This document shows, one piece after another, positions 55,085 through 61,817 of a stretch of DNA of 64,000 nucleotides (its first letter is position 1; every line of letters begins with the position of its first letter). Origin of the DNA: Pseudomonadota bacterium. Its GTDB lineage: Bacteria; Pseudomonadota; Alphaproteobacteria; Rhodobacterales; Rhodobacteraceae. Where the stretch lies: NCBI GenBank assembly GCA_020161615.1, contig JAIUPD010000001.1, positions 620,584 through 684,583 of the forward strand. Reading direction: 5' to 3'. Under the pieces are notes generated by a model that was not told the origin of the DNA, made no database searches, and saw only the letters and a program-made list of their open reading frames with translations. The position numbers and the translations under genes were made by a program.

Positions 55085-55109
55085 AAAAGGGGCCCGCGTG
55101 GCCCCTTTT
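55085..55109 (+). terminator. Intrinsic terminator after pheT
   Basis: A 10-bp stem AAAAGGGGCC / GGCCCCTTTT with a 5-base loop, 24 bp after the pheT stop; the final Ts lie within the stem end. Confidence 0.85.
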
Positions 55110-55126
55110 ACCATCCCGTCCCGTCG

Positions 55127-55202
55127 CTTCTTTGCGCTTCAAATATCCCGGGGGGTGAATTCGGCCCCGCTTGCGGGGACGAAGAGGGGGGCTGGCCCCC
55201 CT
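55127..55202 (-). repeat. Dispersed multi-hairpin intergenic repeat, copy 4 (reverse)
   Basis: Read on the minus strand it has hairpin AGGGGG / CCCCCT (55185-55202), hairpin CCCCGC / GCGGGG (55165-55178), then GGATATTTGAAGCGCAAAG. The tail is closest to that of copy 1 (27467). Confidence 0.65.
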
Positions 55203-55292
55203 CCCTTGCCCCGGCACTCTCGCAGCCCTAGGGTTGCGATGTGATCGCTAACTTCCCGCCGCTGCCGCTTCCGGCCACTGAGTTCTTCGCCC

Positions 55293-56330
55293 ATGAGTCA
55301 TTCCGATAGCGACACGCCGATCCGGGCCCCCTCGGGCCCCGTCGGTCCGATCATGGCGCTGGGCAGTTTCGCGCTCTACGCCACCCATGACGTGCTGATC
55401 CGCATCCTGGGCGAGACATACAGCGTCTTCCAGATCATGTTCTTCATGGGATTGATGAGCTTCCCGCTCCTGGTCCTCATGCTGATCCGCGATCCCGAGC
55501 CGGGGACGCTGCGCGCGGTCCATCCCGGCTGGTCGGCGGCGCGGACCGCCTGCGTGGTGATCTCGGCCGGCGGCGCCTTCTACGCCTTCACCGTGCTGCC
55601 GCTGACCCAGGTCTATGCCGTCCTCTTCGCCTCGCCGCTGCTGGTCACGCTGCTGGCGATCCCGATGCTGGGCGAGAAAGTCGGCATCCACCGCGGGCTG
55701 GCCGTGGCGGTGGGCCTGGCGGGCGTGCTGGTCGTGCTGCGGCCGGGCGGGGGCGAGGCGCTGGGCCTCGGCCATCTGGCGGCGCTGGCCTCGGCCCTGA
55801 CGGCGGCGATGAACGGGGTCATCGTGCGCAAGATCGGCCGGGACGAGCGTCCGGCGGTGCTGCTGCTCTATCCGATGCTGGCTAATGTGGTGATCATGGC
55901 GGCCACGCTGCCGCTGGTCTATGTGCCGATGGCGCTGCCGCATCTGGGCATCGTCGCGCTGATTGCGCTCCTGGCCTTTGGCGCGATGACTCTCTCCATC
56001 GGCGCCTACCGCCGGGCCGAGGCGGCGCTGGTCGCACCGATGCAATATTCGCAGATCGTCTGGGCCACGCTCTATGGCGCGCTCCTCTTCGGGGAATCGC
56101 CCGACCGCTGGACGGTGGCCGGGGCCGCGCTGATCATCGCCTCGGGCCTCTATATCGTGTTCCGGGAATCGCGGCGCGACGTCTCGGCCAACCGCCCGGT
56201 GCAGAGCACCCGGCTGCGCAACGAATCGGTCGCGGCGCCCCGCCCGGTCATGCCGGACGAGGACCTGGCCGAGGCCATGGCCGAACAGGGGGCCGATGCT
56301 GTCGGCGACACGGAAAATCCCCCACGCTGA
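55293..56330 (+). CDS. EamA/DMT-family transporter
   Basis: This 345-residue inner-membrane protein has ten hydrophobic segments arranged as two EamA repeats (about 15-145 and 155-290), including ALYATHDVLIRILGE and PLTQVYAVLFASPLLVTLLA. Members export metabolites or amino acids; the substrate is unknown. A soluble tail of about 50 residues, acidic near the end, follows the last segment. It is separated from pheT by a terminator and a dispersed repeat. Confidence 0.9.
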   Translation: MSHSDSDTPIRAPSGPVGPIMALGSFALYATHDVLIRILGETYSVFQIMFFMGLMSFPLLVLMLIRDPEPGTLRAVHPGWSAARTACVVISAGGAFYAFTVLPLTQVYAVLFASPLLVTLLAIPMLGEKVGIHRGLAVAVGLAGVLVVLRPGGGEALGLGHLAALASALTAAMNGVIVRKIGRDERPAVLLLYPMLANVVIMAATLPLVYVPMALPHLGIVALIALLAFGAMTLSIGAYRRAEAALVAPMQYSQIVWATLYGALLFGESPDRWTVAGAALIIASGLYIVFRESRRDVSANRPVQSTRLRNESVAAPRPVMPDEDLAEAMAEQGADAVGDTENPPR

Positions 56331-56397
56331 ACCTGCTCCGGGCGCGCGATCTGCCCTTGCAAACCCCGCCGCGCCGGGGTAATCCCCGCCCCACGGT

Positions 56398-56474
56398 CGG
56401 AGTGTAGCTCAGTCTGGTAGAGCACTGTCTTCGGGAGGCAGGGGCCGGAGGTTCGAATCCTCTCACTCCGACCA
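56398..56474 (+). tRNA. tRNA-Pro (anticodon CGG)
   Basis: The 77-base cloverleaf has acceptor arms CGGAGTG / CACTCCG, a D-arm AGCTC...GAGC, an anticodon stem CTGTC / GGCAG with loop TTCGGGA (anticodon CGG at 56432-56434), a T-arm with GGTTCGAATCC, and an encoded ACCA end. The 3' half of tRNA genes is a common integration site, and foreign-looking genes begin directly downstream. Confidence 0.95.
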
Positions 56475-56518
56475 GTATTTCCAACAAGTTAGCAGCAAGT
56501 CCGCCCCTCCGGGGGCAA

Positions 56519-56555
56519 CCGCAAACTGTGCAGCCGCACAGATTGCGGCTTTTTG
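56519..56555 (+). terminator. Terminator of tRNA-Pro
   Basis: CCGCAAACTGTGC (56519-56531) pairs with GCACAGATTGCGG (56536-56548) with one mismatch and a 4-base loop, followed by CTTTTTG. It lies 45 bp after the tRNA. Confidence 0.85.
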
Positions 56556-56890
56556 CGTTGGCTTGGAAGCGGGAATCCACAGTGCGCTGGCAAGCGTAAC
56601 CGGGGCCGAGGCCGAAGGTCCGATCATCGGGACAGAGGCATATTGGAAGCGATTCGAGGCGGCAGCTGCCTTGATCGTCGCATGCCGTGAATGCCAGCCC
56701 GAGGCCGCGGTGCCGATGCCGGCAATCGCTCACGGTAGTCTCTCCCCCGAGTTCCCCGACAGTGCTCTCGGTTCCTCCGCAGAGGGACCGGAGGGCTTTG
56801 CCATGCGCGCAAAATGTGGCGAGCGCTTTCGCTCCATCAGCCTTTCGCCTCGCACGATCTGCCAAGCGCCGCTCACTGAAACGCCTCGCC
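56556..56890. other. Non-coding or degraded DNA after tRNA-Pro
   Basis: Open frames exist on both strands here but have mixed codon use and no recognised domain. One frame without an ATG is open all the way from the tRNA 3' end to 56901. This may be the remains of a gene lost at the element's left edge. Confidence 0.45.
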
Positions 56891-57544
56891 ATGCAGCCTG
56901 ACCGGATACCCAGGCGGTCATCCCGACGGGCGGCGCCGCTTTCCCCTGACGCCTGGTCTTCGCTGGTCAACGACCTGATGGAATTCATGCTGTCGCTCGA
57001 CGCGTCGATCTACGGGCGCAAGCGACTGTCCTGGCTTGAGGAGCCGCCGTCCTGTGCCTTCGAGGCGGAGGCGGGGGCGGGGCGGGATCCTGGGGAGCTG
57101 GCGCGGGTGCGGGCGAAGCTGGCGGCGGGGCAGGCGCTGTCGCCCGTGGATCGCGCGGCGCTCCTCTCCGCGCTGCCCGCGCCCGGGCGGCCGGGGCGGC
57201 CGAGGAAGAACCGCCTGGCGCTCGAGGATCGCGACCGCACGCTGGCGCTCTGCGCCATCGCGGTGCGCGAGGTCTATGGCCTCAGCCTCTATCGGCGCGA
57301 CGGCGCCAGGACGCCCGATGCGCCGAGGCAAAGCGCCTGTGACGCGGTGGCGGATGCCTTGAAGGGGCATGTCATCGACGGCCGCACCAGCAGCGCCCTG
57401 GGCTATTCCACGATCAGGCTCGCCACCCGCAAATCCCGCATCCAGGCGGAATGGGAATGGCAATTCCTGCTCCGCAATGCCGAGGCCGCAAAGGCCAGAA
57501 AGTGCGCGATTCAGAAACTCATGACCACCAATTTCGAGGAATAA
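56891..57544 (+). CDS. Hypothetical protein of the integrated element
   Basis: This 217-residue, Arg/Ala-rich protein has no recognised domain. A central disordered part is rich in Gly/Arg/Pro (APGRPGRPRKNRLALEDRDR), the rest is predicted helical, with YSTIRLATRKSRIQAEWEWQFLLRNAEAAKARK near the end. It starts directly with ATG at 56891 although no strong ribosome-binding site is visible. It is the first convincing gene in the element and is followed by attenuator-like hairpins. A regulatory or DNA-binding role would be a guess. Confidence 0.55.
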   Translation: MQPDRIPRRSSRRAAPLSPDAWSSLVNDLMEFMLSLDASIYGRKRLSWLEEPPSCAFEAEAGAGRDPGELARVRAKLAAGQALSPVDRAALLSALPAPGRPGRPRKNRLALEDRDRTLALCAIAVREVYGLSLYRRDGARTPDAPRQSACDAVADALKGHVIDGRTSSALGYSTIRLATRKSRIQAEWEWQFLLRNAEAAKARKCAIQKLMTTNFEE

Positions 57545-57546
57545 CG

Positions 57547-57606
57547 CCCCGGAATCCAATTATTTTCGGGGTTTGGTGGACAATAAAAGGGACCCCGGAT
57601 TTTTTT
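57547..57606 (+). promoter_or_regulatory. Attenuator-like set of mutually exclusive hairpins
   Basis: CCCCG (57547-57551) can pair with CGGGG (57567-57571), but the same CGGGGT (57567-57572) can pair with ACCCCG (57592-57597), which is followed by a run of seven Ts broken only by GA at its start. The second pairing would form a terminator-like hairpin (loop 19 bases). TGGTGG/CCACCA across the T-run offers a third pairing. Confidence 0.4.
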
Positions 57607-57655
57607 GCCCACCACGGATCGCCATAAAGGAAAGACAGCCACAGGAGGCATTGGA

Positions 57656-57994
57656 ATGAGCCCCAGGAAATTCACGTTCAACCAGGCACTAACCGGCACT
57701 GCGAAAGAGCCGCCCGGCAAGAAACAGCCGGACAGGAAGGAGGCCCGCAAGGTGGTCCTGGCCGAGCGGCGCCGGGTCGCGGCGATCCTCGCCCAGGCCT
57801 GCCCGCTGACGGTGGCCGAGGCCGCAAGGCTGGCCTGCTTCACCGATACCACCGCCGAAGAGGCGGGCCTGCACCTGATGGCCGCCCGCAAGCGCGCCAC
57901 GGCCAGGGCGCGGAAGGAAGCGCGCGCGCCCGATGCCCTGCCGCCCGAACTCAAGGCGGCCCAGCAACGCCTCATCCGTCATCCCCAGAAGTGA
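57656..57994 (+). CDS. Hypothetical small basic protein of the element
   Basis: This 112-residue protein is basic at both ends, with a helical centre (RKEARKVVLAERRRVAAILAQACPLTVAEAARLACFTDTTAEEAGLHLM) that looks like a small DNA-binding helical bundle. AGGAGG seven bases before the ATG at 57656 fixes the start. Such proteins commonly precede primase genes in alphaproteobacterial prophages. No function is assigned. Confidence 0.6.
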   Translation: MSPRKFTFNQALTGTAKEPPGKKQPDRKEARKVVLAERRRVAAILAQACPLTVAEAARLACFTDTTAEEAGLHLMAARKRATARARKEARAPDALPPELKAAQQRLIRHPQK

Positions 57995-58019
57995 AGGCCC
58001 AGAAGTGAAGGTCAAAACC

Positions 58020-58796
58020 ATGTCTGCAAGCCCAAAGAAAGAAACGCCCCTCACGGCGCATGCCACGCTCTCCGACAGGGTGGCGGCCCTGCTGTCCGAT
58101 CCCCTGCGGACGGCGTCCGGCATGGCGTCCCTGTCGACCGAGGTCGATGCCGCCGCCGACCGGGCGACCGAAGAGGCCGAGCGCGCCCGCAGCGCGGCGC
58201 TCGACCCGCGCCTGACCAGCAAGGACGTCGCCGAGCTGCGCCGCGCCCGCGCCGATGCCGAGTTCCAGGCCGAGCGCCTGACCGCCGCCTCGGCGGCCCT
58301 GCGCGCCGAGGTCGCCGAGCTGGAAGCCGCCGAGAAGGAGGCGGACCGGGTGGCGGCCTACGAGGCCGCTGCCCGCGGCTCGCAGGCGGTCGCCGACCAG
58401 ATCACCGCCGAGTATCCCGAGCTGTCCCGCAAGCTCATGGCGCTGATCGAGAAGATCCGCAGCGCAACCGAGCAGGTGGTCGCCGTGAACCGCGATCTGC
58501 CCGAGGGCAGGGCGCCGCTCCACGGTCCCGAGGGGCTGGCGCGCGGCTTCAACGATTGCACGGGCACCAAGCACCGGCAGCCGGTCGTGCGGATCATGAA
58601 CTCGCTTGTCGCGCCCTTCGCACCGGCGGCCCATTACGCCTGGCCGATTGACGCGGGGCGCTTGGTGAGTGCCGCGAGCGTGGACGGCTTTGCCCCGCAC
58701 GGCTCCTGGCCGACCAGCGCCGACGTCCGCAAGGGCGTCGAGCTGTCGGCCAATCTGGCGCTCAAGGCGCCGCCCACCTTCGACGATCCCGCCTAG
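58020..58796 (+). CDS. Coiled-coil protein of the element
   Basis: This 258-residue protein has a coiled coil over about residues 40-125 (alternating Ala/Leu with Glu/Arg: VDAAADRATEEAERARSAAL and ERLTAASAALRAEVAELEAAEKEADRV), then a globular C-terminal part without recognised motif. GAAGG precedes the ATG at 58020. It lies in the run of genes leading to the primase. It might be structural or replicative; the sequence does not say. Confidence 0.6.
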   Translation: MSASPKKETPLTAHATLSDRVAALLSDPLRTASGMASLSTEVDAAADRATEEAERARSAALDPRLTSKDVAELRRARADAEFQAERLTAASAALRAEVAELEAAEKEADRVAAYEAAARGSQAVADQITAEYPELSRKLMALIEKIRSATEQVVAVNRDLPEGRAPLHGPEGLARGFNDCTGTKHRQPVVRIMNSLVAPFAPAAHYAWPIDAGRLVSAASVDGFAPHGSWPTSADVRKGVELSANLALKAPPTFDDPA

Positions 58797-58932
58797 CGCG
58801 CCGCTGACCGGCCTGGCGTGACGGGAGGCACGAGGCCCCCAGCGCGCCGGGCAGGTCCCACAGCGTTCCTGACGACACTGATCGACCCGGCACCGCGCCG
58901 GGGCGGTCCTTTGCATCCTCGAGAGGCCGATT

Positions 58933-59340
58933 GTGGCACAGGACTTCCATAGCCGGGCAGGCGGCATCGCCGACAAGGCGGATCTGCGCCGGGCCTGGGC
59001 TGAGGCGCTTTGCTACGCTCTGGGCCAATGCCACGCCCGGGATGCGGCGGTGATCTGCGCCGCCTTCCTGGCAGAGCGGGAGACCGGCGGCCCGGCGCTG
59101 GCCGCACAGGACCGGCTGTCGGTCGAGGATGCCCGCTGGTGGGCCGACATCGCCCCGCCGCACGAGCTGGTCGCCTATGGCATGGCCGCGCTCGACCGAC
59201 TGCGCAGCACGGCCCTGGCGCCGACCACGCGCAAGAAACTGTTCGTGTCCCTCTGGGAAAGCTTCTCCGACGCGGAGCGGCTGCGGTTCGTGCAGCGGAT
59301 CGACCCCGAGGGACTGGTGATCCGGAGGGACCATGACTGA
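58933..59340 (+). CDS. Hypothetical protein preceding the primase
   Basis: This 135-residue helical protein has two Cys in the first half (ALCYALGQCHARD). It starts with GTG at 58933 after GAGAGG and overlaps the primase-helicase gene by 8 bp, so it is probably made together with it. No family is recognised. The overlap suggests a replication-associated role. Confidence 0.6.
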   Translation: MAQDFHSRAGGIADKADLRRAWAEALCYALGQCHARDAAVICAAFLAERETGGPALAAQDRLSVEDARWWADIAPPHELVAYGMAALDRLRSTALAPTTRKKLFVSLWESFSDAERLRFVQRIDPEGLVIRRDHD

Positions 59341-60877
59341 CGATCCGCTAGATCGGGCCTCCGGCCTGAAGGTGATCGAGGGCGGCGGCGGCAAGGGGCG
59401 CGCGGCATCGGGCAACACCGGGGAGGGGACGGCCGAGGTCAGCGCCTCCCGGGAGGCCACAGGAGGCCCGGCGAGGGCCAAGCCCCCGCCTGGCGGTGCA
59501 GCCAGGAGAAAGCGCAAGCCTGCCGCCCCTGCGGCGCTCTCTGGGGGCGTCCTGACCGAAGACGCGGTGGCGCTCCTCTTCACCGCCGAGCACGGCCAGA
59601 GCGCGCGCTTTGACCACGAGCTGGGCAAATGGGCGATCTGGGACGCCGAGGCCCGGCGCTGGCGCTGGGACAAGCGCCAGACGGCGGCGCATTGGTGCCG
59701 CGAGCTGGCCCGCGAGGCCAGCGACGGCGAGGCGCCCAAGGTGCTGGAACGGGTGCGCCGGCGCAGCTTCCTGTCCGGGGTCGAGGCCATGTGCCGCGCC
59801 GATCCGACCCATGCCGTCACGCAGGAGGTCTGGGACCCGGACGACATGCTCCTGGGCTGCCCGGGCGTGACCGTGGATCTGCGCAGCGGGCGTCACCAGG
59901 CGCCGCGCCCCGAGGACATGCTCACCCGGCTGGCGGCCGTGGCGCCCGATCCGACCCTGCCGATCCCGATCTGGCGGGAGTTCCTGCGCCGGGCGACGGG
60001 GGAGGACGATGAGCTGGAGCGCTTCCTGCAGGTCTTCGCGGGCTACTCGCTGACCGGATCGGTCAAGGAACATCAGATGGTGTTCTTCCACGGCGGCGGC
60101 GGCAACGGCAAGTCGCTCTTGCTCAACACCTTGGTGGGCATCCTGGGCGAGTACGCCCAGACCGCCAGCATGGACACCTTCGCCGCCTCCACCTTCGAGC
60201 GGCATTCGACCGACCTGGCAGCAATGCGGGGCGCGCGCGTGGTGGCGGTCTCCGAGGTCGCCCAGGGCGTGGGTTGGAACCAGCAGCGGCTGACGCAGAT
60301 GACCGGCGGCGACAAGGTGCGCGCCCGTTTCATGCGGCAGGATGAGTTCGAGTATCACCCCAAGTTCAAGCTCTGGGTGGTCGGCAACCACAAGCCCGAG
60401 CTGGGCAATGTCAACGAGGCGATGCGGCGGCGGATGAACATCATCCCCTTCAACCACAAGCCCGAACGCCCCGACCCGGACCTGTTCGAGCGGCTGAAAC
60501 CGGAATGGCCGGGCATCCTGCACTGGATGATCCTCGGCTGCCTGGAATGGCAGAGCGAAGGCCTCTCACGGCCGCAGGTGATCTCGGCCGAGACCGACGA
60601 GTATTTCGGGGAGCAGGACACGTTTGGGCAATGGATCTCGGAATGCTGCCGGGTGGACAGCCGGGACCCGCATTGCTGGGACGTGGCGCTGGAGCTGTTC
60701 CAGAGCTGGAAGACCTTCGCCGAGGCCCGCAACGCGGCCCCGGGTAGTTCGAAGGCGTTCGCGGAGCTGTTGAAGGCGAAGGGAGCGCAAGCGACGAAAA
60801 CATATGTGCAGGGGAAACAGGTGCGAATCTGGCGCGGCATCATGTTGCATCGCCTGCACTTGGAAGGCGGGATCTAG
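59333..60877 (+). CDS. P4-type primase / SF3 DNA helicase
   Basis: This 514-residue protein has, after a disordered basic N-terminus of about 70 residues, a D5-N-like domain (about 100-230) and an SF3 helicase with Walker A GGGGNGKS (Gly254-Ser261), Walker B region GARVVAVSEVAQG, motif C LWVVGNHKPE and RRRMNIIPF. It ends with a winged-helix-like region. It matches the phage/plasmid primase family (P4 alpha type, C-terminal part). It should unwind the element's origin. No complete primase (Toprim or AEP) active site was recognised, so priming may depend on the host. Confidence 0.85.
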   Translation: MTDDPLDRASGLKVIEGGGGKGRAASGNTGEGTAEVSASREATGGPARAKPPPGGAARRKRKPAAPAALSGGVLTEDAVALLFTAEHGQSARFDHELGKWAIWDAEARRWRWDKRQTAAHWCRELAREASDGEAPKVLERVRRRSFLSGVEAMCRADPTHAVTQEVWDPDDMLLGCPGVTVDLRSGRHQAPRPEDMLTRLAAVAPDPTLPIPIWREFLRRATGEDDELERFLQVFAGYSLTGSVKEHQMVFFHGGGGNGKSLLLNTLVGILGEYAQTASMDTFAASTFERHSTDLAAMRGARVVAVSEVAQGVGWNQQRLTQMTGGDKVRARFMRQDEFEYHPKFKLWVVGNHKPELGNVNEAMRRRMNIIPFNHKPERPDPDLFERLKPEWPGILHWMILGCLEWQSEGLSRPQVISAETDEYFGEQDTFGQWISECCRVDSRDPHCWDVALELFQSWKTFAEARNAAPGSSKAFAELLKAKGAQATKTYVQGKQVRIWRGIMLHRLHLEGGI

Positions 60878-60893
60878 CGGGTGACCAAGACGC

Positions 60894-60990
60894 ATAAGAC
60901 GGATGAGACGGATCGATTTGTAACTTTCTCACGCGCGTACGCGCGCGTGCGCGCGGCAGAGTTACCCAGAGATCTGTCTTATCCGTCTTG
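60894..60990. repeat. Nested palindrome unit 1 (candidate origin or structured RNA)
   Basis: Outer arms 60894-60913 and 60972-60990 pair over about 20 bp with three G-T pairs (sequence type AAGACGGATGAGACGGAT). An inner GTAACT / AGTTAC pair (60920-60925, 60960-60965) encloses a CGCG-rich centre, CACGCGCGTACGCGCGCGTG. It starts 17 bp after the primase-helicase stop. The core is shared with unit 2. Confidence 0.7.
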
Positions 60991-61032
60991 TGGAGCCGAG
61001 GCGGCGGCGAAAGAGGCAATGAAACAAGGGGC

Positions 61033-61126
61033 TGTAACGGATGTAACGGATCGATTTGTAACTTCCTCACGCGCGTACACGCGTGCGCGCGGCAGAGTTA
61101 CCGAAGTATCCGTTACATCCGTTACA
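61033..61126. repeat. Nested palindrome unit 2 (candidate origin or structured RNA)
   Basis: Perfect 19-bp inverted repeat TGTAACGGATGTAACGGAT (61033-61051) and its complement (61108-61126), each arm itself a direct repeat. Inside are GTAACT / AGTTAC and a CGCG-rich centre almost identical to unit 1. The arms differ from unit 1 yet remain self-complementary. Confidence 0.75.
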
Positions 61127-61153
61127 CCCCCGGCAACTGGGAAAGGAAAGACC

Positions 61154-61402
61154 ATGGGAATGATGAGGAAGAACCCGGATCAGGGCCGCGCGGTCGAGCT
61201 GTGCGAGCGGGTGCGAGACCTGGACCGCGAGCTGATCGAACTGGTCATGACCTACCAGGATGACATGACCCTGAAAGGGACGGGCGAGCTGGTCAAGATG
61301 CAGACCAGGCTCCGCCACCTGCGCTACATGATCGAGGGGGAGGCCCGCATCGACCTGCCGATGCGAGCGGGTCCTTCCCAAGCAAACCCCCTCCGCGGGT
61401 AA
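61154..61402 (+). CDS. Small helical protein of the element
   Basis: This 82-residue protein starts at the ATG at 61154 after AAAGGAAAG. It is mostly one long helix pair (AVELCERVRDLDRELIELVMTYQDDMTLKGTGELVKMQTRLRHLRYMIEGE). The frame is open back to 60881, but that upstream part is the palindrome region and its translation has no sensible composition, so I do not include it. No family is recognised. Confidence 0.5.
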   Translation: MGMMRKNPDQGRAVELCERVRDLDRELIELVMTYQDDMTLKGTGELVKMQTRLRHLRYMIEGEARIDLPMRAGPSQANPLRG

Positions 61403-61817
61403 TTCGCACCCCGGTGGTCAAGCCCCGCTTAACTCTAAGGAAAGCCTAAACTTAACAAAGGCATGGCGAGGTGAAAGAGCCCTCAGTTGACCGAGTGGAT
61501 GCCTGCGCGAAAGCCGAAAGGTTAGGGAGGGGGAATACAGCAGTCGTGGTTGGCGGCTGAGTCTTCTGCGGTAAGTGTTACAAACAGGGCGGGGAGTGGA
61601 TGCCCGTATTGGGTGCGAGGCTAGATCTGAGCGACCGCAGCGGAGCTCTTTAGAGACTGGGAGGTGGATTAGTATGCGTTGCGTGCCTGCCGGTGCGGGC
61701 TTCGTTTGAACAATTTCGCCCTGCGCCGGGCGTCGCTTCAATTAAGGGTCGACACCGGATTGGTTCTTTAGCATCTACTTGTGCAGTTCTTGGTCTTGAA
61801 GTCGATGTATACCAATC
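61403..61817. other. Non-coding stretch before the SIR2 gene
   Basis: These 415 bases have a lower G+C content than the chromosome and many stops in all frames. No gene, promoter or hairpin was convincing. The SIR2 gene has no clear ribosome-binding site, so its leader may matter. Confidence 0.5.

Noticed and set aside
52323-55217. Open frame of more than 900 codons antisense to pheT
   Set aside because: Shadow of pheT in a GC-rich genome. Only its last 55 codons (52490-52323) are treated as real, as part of the pseudogene.
56563-56901. 112-codon frame after tRNA-Pro as a gene
   Set aside because: It needs a TTG start without a ribosome-binding site, overlaps the tRNA terminator side, has mixed codon use and no recognised domain.
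60881-61153. Upstream coding extension of the 82-residue protein through the palindromes
   Set aside because: The translation is a low-sense mixture created by the repeat DNA, while the DNA itself has perfect inverted repeats. A good ribosome-binding site precedes the internal ATG at 61154.
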